Assembly: GCA_903837345.1 (NCBI GenBank)
Contig: CAILUG010000009.1
Span: forward strand, 1-64,000
Length of the DNA: 64,000 nt
Reading direction: 5' to 3'
Origin: an uncultured Gammaproteobacteria bacterium
GTDB lineage: Bacteria; Pseudomonadota; Gammaproteobacteria; Pseudomonadales; Pseudohongiellaceae
The first letter of the stretch is position 1; every line of letters starts with the position of its first letter. Shown piece after piece: positions 47,048-55,883 of this stretch. Below the pieces are notes generated by a model. It had not been told where the DNA came from and searched no databases. It saw only the letters and a list, made by a program, of their open reading frames with translations. Both the position numbers and the translations under genes were made by a program.

Positions 47048-48249
47048 CGATCAACAACTACCAATACCAGGCCTGTGATGCCAGCGGCAATATGAGCAGC
47101 GGCTTGCTCAGCGCCGACTCCGAACGTGAAGCCATTGCCCAGCTGCAGGCCCGCAAACTGGTGCCGGTGCGGCTCAAGCTGGCGGGTGCGCATGTGCAGG
47201 TCACCAGCACAACCCGTATCAGGAATTCTGATCTGGTGGAGTTCACCAACGGTCTTTACACACTGGTGGATGCGCGAGTGCCGCTCGACAAGGCGCTGCT
47301 GCTGCTGGAAGGCATCACCGAAAAGGACCACATGAAACGGCTGGTGGCCGCTATCAGGCGCGATGTAAAAGAAGGCAAGAGTCTGGCTGATGCGATGGAA
47401 TTGCGACCGGAGGTCTTTTCCCGCCTGTACGTCAATATTGTGCGCGCCGGTGAAACCGGCGGCATTCTCGATCAGCTGCTGCAGGATCTGGCCGGGTTTC
47501 TCGAAGCCGGAGAGGAAACCCGCAAGCAGGTGATTTCGGCGATGACCTATCCGATCATTCTGCTGTTCACCGGTATTGTTTCAGTCACACTGCTGCTGGT
47601 GTTCGTGGTGCCGCAATTTACCGCAATGTTTGAAAATGTCGGTGTGGCGATTCCGGCGCAGGCGCAGCTGTTGCTCAACCTCAGCCATGGCATCAAACAC
47701 TATGGCTGGCTGCTGCTGCCGCTGATTGCGGGAGTGTGGTATTTCAGGATCTGGATCAACCAGGACGCCGAGCGCCGCCGGGCCAAGGACAGGTGGCTGT
47801 TGACGGTGCCGATCGTGGGCACATTATTGCTTTATCGCGATGTGGCCATTTTCACGCGTACACTGGGTGCCTTGCTGGGAGCCGGCATCCCGCTGATACG
47901 CGCGTTGCGCGTGGCAAGGGAGGTCATCACCAATACCGAGCTGGTGCATCATCTGGTGCAGGTGGAAGAAGATGTGCGTGGCGGCGCCGGCCTTGGTGTG
48001 GCACTGGCCAAATCGCGACAATTTCCGGTGCTGGTGCACCAGCTGGTGACGGTAGGGGAAGAAACCGGTCGTACCAGCAGCATTCTGAAAAAACTGGCCC
48101 ATACCTTTGATACCTATGTACGCGACGAGATGAATCGCCTGGTGAGCGCACTGCAGCCGGCGCTGATCCTGCTGATGGGCGTCGCGGTAGGCGGTATCAT
48201 CATCATCATGTTGTCAGCGGTGTTCAGCATGAACACGCTGGATTTCTGA
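47044..48249 (+). CDS. gspF: Type II secretion inner-membrane protein GspF
   Basis: GspF is the polytopic platform protein. The 401-residue product has two GspF domains (each with an E-T/G-G motif: NIVRAGETGGILDQLL and QLVTVGEETGRTSSIL). Three spans lie near residues 170-195, 220-240 and 370-395. It overlaps gspE by 4 bp and leaves 12 bp before gspD. Confidence 0.94.
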   Translation: MTINNYQYQACDASGNMSSGLLSADSEREAIAQLQARKLVPVRLKLAGAHVQVTSTTRIRNSDLVEFTNGLYTLVDARVPLDKALLLLEGITEKDHMKRLVAAIRRDVKEGKSLADAMELRPEVFSRLYVNIVRAGETGGILDQLLQDLAGFLEAGEETRKQVISAMTYPIILLFTGIVSVTLLLVFVVPQFTAMFENVGVAIPAQAQLLLNLSHGIKHYGWLLLPLIAGVWYFRIWINQDAERRRAKDRWLLTVPIVGTLLLYRDVAIFTRTLGALLGAGIPLIRALRVAREVITNTELVHHLVQVEEDVRGGAGLGVALAKSRQFPVLVHQLVTVGEETGRTSSILKKLAHTFDTYVRDEMNRLVSALQPALILLMGVAVGGIIIIMLSAVFSMNTLDF

Positions 48250-48261
48250 CGGAGCAAAACT

Positions 48262-50436
48262 GTGACTGAACTGGTCCGACGTTTCCCCGCACTTCAAAGC
48301 CGCCTGTCGATACGGACTGCACTGTTGTCTTCCTTGTTGCTGGTGGGTTCCTGCTCGGGTTTCAAGTGGCACGAGCCGGTAACAACCGCACAAGAGTCCG
48401 CTTCCAAACCGGCGGCAGCTACCAACGGGCAAGCAGGACTGCCCGCTGCTGCCGCTGCCGGCTCCGAGCGCAATGACAATGGCATCAGTCGTCGCGGCCG
48501 CCTGTTGCAGTTGGGCCATTTTGTCGAAGAGGGTCCCAAAGGCACGCCACCACAGAACAACGTGGTAGCCCTCAACTATGAACAGGAAGATCTGCGCAGC
48601 GTCATTGAGCAACTGGGTGATTCGCTGGGCATCAACATGGTGATCGATCCCGCCATCGACAACAAAGTCAGCCTGCGCACCTCCGCCAACAACCCGCTGC
48701 GCTACCAGGATATCTGGCCGTTGTTGCGCTTGCTGGCGCGCAATGCCGGCGTCACCATTGAGCAGGCCGGCAATGTCTGGAAGTTCACTCGCAATGCGTC
48801 AAACATCCCGGTGGAAATCGTACAGCCCGGCACGCTGAAACAGGCCACTTCATCGGAAGTGCTGCAAGTGACGCCGCTCACTTATATTTCCAACGAAGCA
48901 ATCGAGCCCATCATCGCGCCGTTGCTGCAACCAGCCGGTTCGCTGGTCCACATGGGCGCGGCCAACCTGATCGGCATCATCGGCACGCCGGAACAACTGG
49001 CGCGCGTCAATGCGCTGATAGCAGTGCTTGATGATGATCCGTTCCAGAACCAGGGCATCCAGCTTTACCAGTTGCAGAATTCACCGGCTGCCAAGGTGGC
49101 AGAAGAGCTGACCAACGTACTGAAGCTGATCGAAGGTAACCAGAGTTCGTATCAGGTGCTTGGGCTTGATCGTATCAATTCGGTGCTGGTGGTGGCGCCG
49201 GCCAATCGCGGTTTTGAGGAAGTGAATCGCTGGGTCAACATCCTGGACGCGAAAAGCCAGGAGCAGGTGGAACAGTTGTTCGTGTACAAGGTGAAAAACC
49301 TGGATTCCAAAAAAATGGCGGAAACCCTCAACAATGTGTTCGGCACCAAGAAAGATCAGAGCGCTACGGAAAGACGGGCTCAACAGCGTGATCTGATCCG
49401 GCCATTGCAGCAGTTGGCGCCCAATCAGACACCGCAAAACCAGCTGAACCAACCGGTGCCGGCCATCGAAACCGTTACTGGGGAACAAACCGGCATCTCT
49501 GCCAATCTCTCGGTCAACCTGGTCGCTGACGAGGATACCAACAGCATCCTGGTGCGAGCGACGCCGCGCGAATACCGGCAATTGCTGGTTACCATCAACT
49601 CGCTTGATTCGGTGCCGTTGCAGGTGTTGATCAATGCGGTAATTGGTCAGGTGACACTGACAGATGCCAGCAAGTTCGGTATCGACTGGAACCGGGTATC
49701 GGTCAGTGCGGGCCGCGCGACCAATGCAACTATATTGCCTATCCAGACCGCAACCACCACTAATGGAGCAACCGTGTTGTCCCCGCCCCGTACCGGGCTG
49801 GTACTGACCCGCACTTTCATGGATGGCGCCGCCGTGATAAATGCAACTCTCAATGCCATCGCGGAAGACAATGCCGTACGTCTGCTGGCGCGGCCCACAC
49901 TGCTGGCGGCCAACAAACAGGAAGGCGATATCAAGGTGGGTTCGTCGGTGCCGGTCAACGGTGGCACCACCGTGGCAACGGGCGGACTTTCTACCCAGAA
50001 CTACAGCTACAAAGATGTAGGCATCGAGTTGAAGATCACGCCGCAAATCAATGATGACGGCTATATCAATCTCAAAATCGAACAAACGCTTTCATCAGTG
50101 CTGGACGCAGGCAATACTGCTACCGGAAACAACCCGACCTTTGCCAACCAGAACATCAAAACCACCGTGGTAGTGGCTGATCAGTCGACCATCACTTTGG
50201 GTGGCTTGATTCAGGAAGACAAATCCGACCAGAAAAGCGGGATTCCGCTGTTGATGGATATCCCTTTAATCGGTCGCGCGTTTGCTTACAACCAGTTGAG
50301 CAACTCCCGCAAGGAGTTGTTTGTGATACTGCGGCCGCAGATCGTGTTTGGTGATCAGCGCGATTCTGCCACGATGAAGATACAGCGCGAGAAATTCAGC
50401 CAAATCAGCAAAATGCTGGATGAGGCAGGACTTTGA
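48262..50436 (+). CDS. gspD: Type II secretion secretin GspD (probable lipoprotein)
   Basis: GspD forms the outer-membrane channel. The 724-residue protein has N-domains (residues 100-430) and the C-terminal secretin domain (VLINAVIGQVTLTDASKFG, VGSSVPVNGG, and IPLLMDIPLIGRAFAYN). The start is GTG at 48262. The leader LLSSLLLVGSC ends in a plausible lipobox cysteine at about residue 31, as in XpsD and HxcQ, which insert without a separate pilotin. A Gln/Asn/Pro-rich linker occurs around residues 380-410. Placement between gspF and gspG is unusual. Confidence 0.93.
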   Translation: MTELVRRFPALQSRLSIRTALLSSLLLVGSCSGFKWHEPVTTAQESASKPAAATNGQAGLPAAAAAGSERNDNGISRRGRLLQLGHFVEEGPKGTPPQNNVVALNYEQEDLRSVIEQLGDSLGINMVIDPAIDNKVSLRTSANNPLRYQDIWPLLRLLARNAGVTIEQAGNVWKFTRNASNIPVEIVQPGTLKQATSSEVLQVTPLTYISNEAIEPIIAPLLQPAGSLVHMGAANLIGIIGTPEQLARVNALIAVLDDDPFQNQGIQLYQLQNSPAAKVAEELTNVLKLIEGNQSSYQVLGLDRINSVLVVAPANRGFEEVNRWVNILDAKSQEQVEQLFVYKVKNLDSKKMAETLNNVFGTKKDQSATERRAQQRDLIRPLQQLAPNQTPQNQLNQPVPAIETVTGEQTGISANLSVNLVADEDTNSILVRATPREYRQLLVTINSLDSVPLQVLINAVIGQVTLTDASKFGIDWNRVSVSAGRATNATILPIQTATTTNGATVLSPPRTGLVLTRTFMDGAAVINATLNAIAEDNAVRLLARPTLLAANKQEGDIKVGSSVPVNGGTTVATGGLSTQNYSYKDVGIELKITPQINDDGYINLKIEQTLSSVLDAGNTATGNNPTFANQNIKTTVVVADQSTITLGGLIQEDKSDQKSGIPLLMDIPLIGRAFAYNQLSNSRKELFVILRPQIVFGDQRDSATMKIQREKFSQISKMLDEAGL

Positions 50437-50515
50437 TACAAACTGTTTTGCACAGAGGCCTTGGCTTCGAAGCAACGCAGCAAAATATTCTTAATAAAGG
50501 AATCAGGAACCGGGC

Positions 50516-50914
50516 ATGAAACAGAAAAAGACTCACAAAGGTTTTACACTGATCGAACTCCTGGTCGTACTGGCCATACTCGGCATGCTGGCCGCACTGG
50601 TTGGCCCTGCCATTTTCAGCAACCTGACCAAAGGCCAGAAAGCCACCGCGGCTTCGCAGATCAGCAATCTCGCCTCCGCGCTGGATTCCTATCGTCTCGA
50701 TGTCGGTCGTTATCCGGAAACACTGGCCGGGCTGACCAAGAACGATACCGGCCGTGATGCCTGGGCCGGCCCGTATTTGCGGGGCGAGCTGCCCAAGGAT
50801 CCCTGGGGGCATGACTATTACTACAAACCCGGCGACAAGGATTTCGTGCTGATGTCCTATGGCAAGGATGGCGCACCCGGGGGTCAAGGCGATGACGCGG
50901 ACATTGGCCGTTGA
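50516..50914 (+). CDS. gspG: Major pseudopilin GspG
   Basis: GspG is the main subunit of the pseudopilus. The 132-residue prepilin has a short basic leader and the cleavage motif KGFTLIELLVVLAILGML. A hydrophobic helix follows. The C-terminal calcium loop (SYGKDGAPGGQGDDADIG) is typical. Processing needs prepilin peptidase GspO, not encoded here. It begins 79 bp after gspD and its end overlaps gspH by 23 bp. Confidence 0.95.
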   Translation: MKQKKTHKGFTLIELLVVLAILGMLAALVGPAIFSNLTKGQKATAASQISNLASALDSYRLDVGRYPETLAGLTKNDTGRDAWAGPYLRGELPKDPWGHDYYYKPGDKDFVLMSYGKDGAPGGQGDDADIGR

Positions 50915-51458
50915 CCGGCAACTTGCCCAGGTAATTCGCTACACGCGCATTGCGCGGCTGTCAGGATTTACATTGCTGGAACTGATGGTGGTGCTTGCCA
51001 TTATCCTGATTGGTGCAGGCCTGATCATTCCCAACCTGGGATCACTCGAGACCAAGTCCTTCGATGCCGAAGTGCGGCAGGCCGTGGCCATACTCAAATA
51101 TGCGCGTCGTATCTCCATTGTTGAGGGTTCGCCTGTTACCACCAGATTCATCGCACTCGATCCGCAGCAAACCAATTTTGCTCTCAAGCGCGAGCAGCTG
51201 ATGGCGGCACGCAAAGCGACTGACTGGATCAGTGACAAACTGAGCCTGAAGTACCGCAAGGAAATCAACCAGCCGGATGAAAATAAGGAATCGGTCGAAG
51301 TTACCTTTTTCCCGCAGGGTGGCAGCACCGGCGGCGTACTGATATTTGCCTCGAACCAGCTCAGCGCCCAGATCCGGGTCGATCCGATCACCGGTCGCAT
51401 TACCGCTGCCTATCACGGTACAACCCTGAACGAGGAAGACGTGGATGCGTCGTTCTAG
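50892..51458 (+). CDS. gspH: Minor pseudopilin GspH
   Basis: The protein has 188 residues from the ATG at 50892. A long 27-residue leader (MTRTLAVDRQLAQVIRYTR, then IARLSG) precedes the prepilin motif SGFTLLELMVVLAIILIGAG. A shorter leader would be usual, so an internal start is possible. The rest is a beta-rich pseudopilin domain. Overlaps gspG and gspI. Confidence 0.88.
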   Translation: MTRTLAVDRQLAQVIRYTRIARLSGFTLLELMVVLAIILIGAGLIIPNLGSLETKSFDAEVRQAVAILKYARRISIVEGSPVTTRFIALDPQQTNFALKREQLMAARKATDWISDKLSLKYRKEINQPDENKESVEVTFFPQGGSTGGVLIFASNQLSAQIRVDPITGRITAAYHGTTLNEEDVDASF

Positions 51459-52104
51459 CGGTTTCACCTTGCTGGAAGTGATGGTGGCGATGACCATTAC
51501 CGCGCTGGCGCTCGGCAGCCTGTATGGCGTGATAGCCGGCAACAAACGCCTTGCCGCGCGCGCCGAAGCAGCACTGTTGCATGGCATTGAAGTGCGCAGT
51601 CTGATCAATTCCGCCCAACTGAACGATGCCCAGGGTGAAGTGTTTACCGAAACCCGCAAAGACAAACTCAAACTGGAAATCGACGAAAAGCTGGTAACAC
51701 CTGCCCGCAAAACCAAGGCTACGACCTTTGAGTTGCGCAAGTTTCATGTCAAGGACGAGCATGGCGCCGACATAGTCAGCGGCAGTTACTGGATGAAACC
51801 TGAACTGCCGGAAACGCCGCCGGAGGTTGCGCTGGAGCCTGAGCCAGTGCAGCCGCAAAGAGCGCAACAGGGTACGGGGGTTGTGGGTGGGAATTTCGGG
51901 CAGGGTCAGGGTATCCCACCGGGAGGTTTCGGCCAAGGTAGAGGTGGGGGCCAAGGCGGAGGTCAGGGAGGTCAAGGTGGTCAGGGTAGATTTGGGAGAG
52001 GTGGTGGTCAGGGCGCTGGCCAAGGTGGTCGTGGGGGTCAGGGTGGAGGACCGCCTGGAACCTTCCCGCCAGGAACATTTCCACCCGGAGGATTTCCCCG
52101 ATGA
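51445..52104 (+). CDS. gspI: Minor pseudopilin GspI with a Gly/Gln-rich tail
   Basis: GspI is a tip pseudopilin that interacts with GspJ and GspK. Residues 1-125 are ordinary: leader and prepilin motif SGFTLLEVMVAMTITALALG, then the pseudopilin fold ending near GSYWMKPELPE. Residues 126-219 are extra: a proline-rich link, then about 78 residues of Gly, Gln and Arg repeats (GQGG, GRGG) ending GTFPPGTFPPGGFPR. Normal GspI stops at 120-130. The tail is in frame and overlaps the gspJ start by 4 bp, so it is not a frameshift product. Confidence 0.9.
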   Translation: MRRSSGFTLLEVMVAMTITALALGSLYGVIAGNKRLAARAEAALLHGIEVRSLINSAQLNDAQGEVFTETRKDKLKLEIDEKLVTPARKTKATTFELRKFHVKDEHGADIVSGSYWMKPELPETPPEVALEPEPVQPQRAQQGTGVVGGNFGQGQGIPPGGFGQGRGGGQGGGQGGQGGQGRFGRGGGQGAGQGGRGGQGGGPPGTFPPGTFPPGGFPR

Positions 52105-52742
52105 AAGCGGCCCGTGGCTTTACGTTGATCGAGCTGATAGTGGCGATGACGCTGACCGCAATGCTGCTGGCGATGTTGAGCGGCGGACTCTACGGCGTGG
52201 TCAGGGATTGGCAACGCGACGGCTCAGGTCTTGATGCCACGCTCGACAAGGCCCTGGTGGTGTTGCAGCTGGACCGTGCGTTGCAGTCAGCGTTTCCGCA
52301 CACGTATATTGATACCGAGAAAGTGGCCAAGTATGTTTACTTTGAAGCCGACGAACACAGGCTCAGCTTTATCTCCATGGTATCCCCCCAGCGCCAGAGT
52401 GGGTTGACTGCCTGGGAATTGTCCACCGATGACAAGCACGGCGTGCAACTCAGGCAGACACCGGCCTTCAGCGACAATCCCGACATGCGTCTGACAGCGT
52501 TGAAACCGGTGCCATTGTTGCCCAACTACACCGCCGAATGGCATTTCCTGTTCCAGAAAGATCCGCAAACCAAACAATGGGTGCAAACCTGGACCGGCAA
52601 GGAACGACAAAGCCTGCCGATAGCGGTGCAGCTGGTGTTGACGCCGAGGAACAAAAAAAAAGGCGATGAAGTGGTGGAAATCGTGGTGCCTGTCCACAGC
52701 TGGCGCAATCCGGACATCCAGCCGATAGTGCCGTTGAAATGA
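52101..52742 (+). CDS. gspJ: Minor pseudopilin GspJ
   Basis: The 213-residue prepilin has the motif RGFTLIELIVAMTLTAMLLA and a beta-rich domain typical of GspJ. It completes the GspH-I-J-K tip complex that primes pseudopilus growth. It overlaps gspI by ATGA and lies 7 bp before gspK. Confidence 0.9.
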   Translation: MKAARGFTLIELIVAMTLTAMLLAMLSGGLYGVVRDWQRDGSGLDATLDKALVVLQLDRALQSAFPHTYIDTEKVAKYVYFEADEHRLSFISMVSPQRQSGLTAWELSTDDKHGVQLRQTPAFSDNPDMRLTALKPVPLLPNYTAEWHFLFQKDPQTKQWVQTWTGKERQSLPIAVQLVLTPRNKKKGDEVVEIVVPVHSWRNPDIQPIVPLK

Positions 52743-52749
52743 GGCGAGC

Positions 52750-53856
52750 ATGATGCAGGGACAACTTCAGCGCGGCTCGGTCATCATTGTCACTTTGTGG
52801 ACCATCATGTTGATGACGATTCTGGTGACGGTGATAGCGTCGCAAAACCGGCTGTCAGCTGATACTGCGTGGGTGCACAAGCAGGAGCTGACAGTGTGGG
52901 CCAACGAAGAGTCAGCCATCAATCAGGCCGAGATGGAACTGATGATGGAACGGATGCCGCGGCCCCTCGCGGACAAAACCGAAAGCATGGACACTACTGC
53001 ACAGGCCCTCAACAAGACCTTGCGCAACCCCCGCTATCGCTATAATGGCCAGTCGCTGGAGCTGGCTTATCCGCAGGCTCCCGATCTGGGCGTGCGCATC
53101 TATGATCATGCCGGCAAGATCAATCTGCGCCAGATCAGCCGGCCGCGCTTGCGCGCACTGATCCAGAAAAAACTGGGTGGTGATCGTGCTGACCAGGAAC
53201 AGCTGGACGAGATGATGGACGCCTGGAATGACTGGCTCGACCTGAACGACGGCAAAAGTCCCAAAGGTGCCGAGAAGGAGTACTACCTGGCGTTGCCGGT
53301 GCCCTACACACCACGCAATGGCGCACTGGAAACGGTTGAGGAGATACTCAGCATCAAGGGATTCGCCGAGGTGTTCGGTGATGTGGATCTGGATGCCGCG
53401 TTTACGCTTTACGGCGAAGATGACCTGGTCAACCTCAATGTGGCAACCGTGGAAGCCCTGCAGCTGTTGCCCGGGCTGGATGACACACTGATAGCCAAGC
53501 TCCTGGACTACCGCAAAGATCACGAGTTCCAGGGTAACGGCGATGTGGCGCAGATAGTGCCGGCCGAAAAAATGGCGGATTTGCGGGCATGGATAAACAG
53601 TCGCAAGGTGTCGGACTACTACACGATAATGGTCTACCCGCAGGCCAACAGCAAAGACAAAGAGCAGAGCCATGACAATAGCAAGGACAAGTCCGCCACC
53701 AGTAATACCGATAAACAGCAATCACTCACTGCCTATGCTGAAACCGTTTACGTGCCCTCCCCCAGTGAGCGACCCTCTGTGCTGAAAATCAACCCTTACC
53801 AGAAACTCCCGCAAGCGCCGGAATCAGTGGCAGCAGCGCAAGGGGTCAAGCAGTGA
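52750..53856 (+). CDS. gspK: Minor pseudopilin GspK
   Basis: GspK caps the pseudopilus. The 368-residue protein has a prepilin-like start (RGSVIIVTLWTIMLMTILV, lacking the +5 glutamate, as is normal for GspK). It also has the inserted alpha domain and helix-hairpin-helix-like LVNLNVATVEALQLLPGLDD. A hydrophilic stretch rich in Lys, Asp and Ser (about residues 299-325) is an extra near the end. Its stop overlaps the GTG start of the ABC permease, joining the secretion and glycan-export genes. Confidence 0.92.
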   Translation: MMQGQLQRGSVIIVTLWTIMLMTILVTVIASQNRLSADTAWVHKQELTVWANEESAINQAEMELMMERMPRPLADKTESMDTTAQALNKTLRNPRYRYNGQSLELAYPQAPDLGVRIYDHAGKINLRQISRPRLRALIQKKLGGDRADQEQLDEMMDAWNDWLDLNDGKSPKGAEKEYYLALPVPYTPRNGALETVEEILSIKGFAEVFGDVDLDAAFTLYGEDDLVNLNVATVEALQLLPGLDDTLIAKLLDYRKDHEFQGNGDVAQIVPAEKMADLRAWINSRKVSDYYTIMVYPQANSKDKEQSHDNSKDKSATSNTDKQQSLTAYAETVYVPSPSERPSVLKINPYQKLPQAPESVAAAQGVKQ

Positions 53857-54662
53857 GCTTTTGGTTGCGCTTGGGGCGTCTGTGTCTCGACAGTTTATGT
53901 GTGCCGATTGCGGCACCGTTTCGCCATGCCTCGCTGATTCGCATGCTGGTGCAACGGGAAATTGCTGCGCGTACCTCCGGCACCTTGCTGGGCAAGTTGT
54001 GGCCGCTGGTGCAGCCGGGGCTGCAGGTGTTGGGATTCTGGTTCATGTTTGCGGTTGTCTACGACATGCGCAATGCGCGCGGTCCTTCGTTTTTGCAATA
54101 CCTCCTGCTCGGCATGCTGCCCTGGTTGTGCCTGAGTGAAGTGCTCAGTCGCAGCACCGGCCTGTTCCGGGAGTTCAGTGTGCTGTTTGCGCGCTCGCCG
54201 TTTCCGCTGGAAGTGCTGCCCTCGGTGGTAGTGGTAATTCCCGGCATCGTTTACAGCACAGTGCTGGTTCTTACCACGGGCTGGATGCTGGGGGTGGTGG
54301 CAGCACTCAAGGCAGTGCTGGTGATCCCGCTGTTGTTATTGTGGGCATTGCCATTGTTGCTGCTGTGCGCAGTGATCGGTTTGTTTGTGCGAGACTTCGG
54401 CCAGGCCTTGCCGTTTGTGCTCACCCTGCTGATGTATGTCACACCCATCCTGTATTTCCCCGACATGCTGCCGCCGCAAGTGCGTGACTGGATGTGGCTG
54501 AATCCGCTTGCCGACTGGATGACGGTGATCCATGGCCTGCTCACGGGCACCGCGTTCCCGATGAACAGTGTCTGGCGTTTGGCAGCGCTGTGGCTGGTGC
54601 TGCTGGTGCCAGGCTGGTTGTTGTACCGCCGCACACTTCTGCATGTGCGGGAGTTGCTGTAA
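53853..54662 (+). CDS. ABC-2 type polysaccharide export permease (Wzm-like)
   Basis: The 269-residue protein has six predicted spans and the ABC-2 permease pattern (LVQREIAARTSGTLLGKLWPL near residue 35; GQALPFVLTLLMYVTPILYF later). Such permeases move lipid-linked O-antigen or teichoic-type glycans across the inner membrane. The start is a GTG overlapping gspK by GTGA. The stop shares one base with the start of the ATPase gene. Confidence 0.88.
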   Translation: MSFWLRLGRLCLDSLCVPIAAPFRHASLIRMLVQREIAARTSGTLLGKLWPLVQPGLQVLGFWFMFAVVYDMRNARGPSFLQYLLLGMLPWLCLSEVLSRSTGLFREFSVLFARSPFPLEVLPSVVVVIPGIVYSTVLVLTTGWMLGVVAALKAVLVIPLLLLWALPLLLLCAVIGLFVRDFGQALPFVLTLLMYVTPILYFPDMLPPQVRDWMWLNPLADWMTVIHGLLTGTAFPMNSVWRLAALWLVLLVPGWLLYRRTLLHVRELL

Positions 54663-55882
54663 TGGCGGATACCATCATCACCCTTGCCGGCGTCAGCAAA
54701 AGCTACCGCAGCTATGCGCACGATTTTGACCGTGTGCTGGAAATCCTCACCGGCAAGGCCCGCCATCAAAGTTTTCATGCTCTGGAACCACTGTCCCTGA
54801 CAGTCAGCAAAGGCGAAGTCATCGGCGTGGTCGGCAAAAACGGTGCCGGCAAAAGCACCCTGCTGAAACTGCTAGCAGGCACGCTGCAAAGTTCCACCGG
54901 TTCGCTCAGCATCAATGGCCGGGTTTCGGCCATCCTGGAACTGGGGGCCAGCTTTCATCCGGAAATGAGTGGCCACGACAATGTCTACCTGACCTGCGCG
55001 ATACAAGGGCTCACCCGGCGCGAAACCGACGCTGCCTATGACGCGATAGTGGCATTTGCCGGCATTCCCGACTTCATGCAGCGACCGGTGAAAACCTATT
55101 CGAGCGGCATGTTGATGCGACTGGCATTTTCAATCGCCACCCACGTCAACCCCGACATCCTCATCATCGATGAAGCGCTGTCGGTGGGAGATGGTGTATT
55201 CGCGCGGCGCTCGTTTGATCGCATCATGGAGTTTCGCAAGGCCGGCAAAACCATCTTTTTCTGTTCGCATTCGCTCTATCAGGTGGAAGCCCTGTGTGAT
55301 CGTGTGTTGTGGCTCGATCAGGGACGCATCAGGGAGCAAGGCACCCCGGCACGAGTCATCACCGCCTATAGTGAATTTCTGCAGCAACAGTCGGCAGTCG
55401 TGGCACCACCGGAAGCAGCGGAACTGGCAACAAGTACGCCCTCAGTTGCCTCGGTGAATCCGGGAGTGCCGCGCGTGCTGGGCGTGGCCGTGCGAGTCGA
55501 TGGACGTCTGGCCAAGGTGCACACCATCCAGAGTTGCCGGAATCTGGTGGAAGTGGAAATCCGTTTCCGGGCGCCTGCGAATTTGCCGATGCCGAGTGTG
55601 GGCGTGATCATCCTTGGCGGTGATGGCCGCTTCATTGCCAGCGCTGGGACGGTCAATGATGGCGTCACCCTGCACACTGGTGCCGACCAGAACGGCAGCG
55701 TCACTTTGCAATTGCCTGATTTTCCGTTGTTGAAAGGCTGTTACTCGCTTGAGGTTTACCTGTTGTGCGAACGAGGGCTGCATGTCTATGAGAAAGTGCG
55801 CCAGGTGGCTGAATTGAACGTTGAGCAAAAGAGTCTCGAACTCGGCATTGTCAATTTGCCGCATCAATGGTTGCCACACTGA
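54662..55882 (+). CDS. ABC polysaccharide export ATPase (Wzt-like)
   Basis: The 406-residue protein has Walker A VVGKNGAGKSTLLKLL, the signature TYSSGMLMRLAFSIATHV and Walker B ILIIDEALSVGD. A C-terminal domain follows (residues 270-406, beta-rich), like the Wzt carbohydrate-binding domain that recognises the finished chain end. A terminally modified glycan is therefore likely. The start is the ATG at 54662. Confidence 0.92.
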   Translation: MADTIITLAGVSKSYRSYAHDFDRVLEILTGKARHQSFHALEPLSLTVSKGEVIGVVGKNGAGKSTLLKLLAGTLQSSTGSLSINGRVSAILELGASFHPEMSGHDNVYLTCAIQGLTRRETDAAYDAIVAFAGIPDFMQRPVKTYSSGMLMRLAFSIATHVNPDILIIDEALSVGDGVFARRSFDRIMEFRKAGKTIFFCSHSLYQVEALCDRVLWLDQGRIREQGTPARVITAYSEFLQQQSAVVAPPEAAELATSTPSVASVNPGVPRVLGVAVRVDGRLAKVHTIQSCRNLVEVEIRFRAPANLPMPSVGVIILGGDGRFIASAGTVNDGVTLHTGADQNGSVTLQLPDFPLLKGCYSLEVYLLCERGLHVYEKVRQVAELNVEQKSLELGIVNLPHQWLPH

Positions 55883-55883
55883 C

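Noticed and set aside
51860-52090. Short GGTCAGGG-like repeats that might suggest a repeat array
   Set aside because: The units are irregular, in frame and encode the Gly/Gln tail of GspI; there are no constant repeats with unique spacers, so it is not CRISPR.
43610-53856. Type IV pilus operon as an alternative reading
   Set aside because: The presence of GspK, GspL and GspM types, the GspG calcium loop and the secretin family all point to type II secretion.
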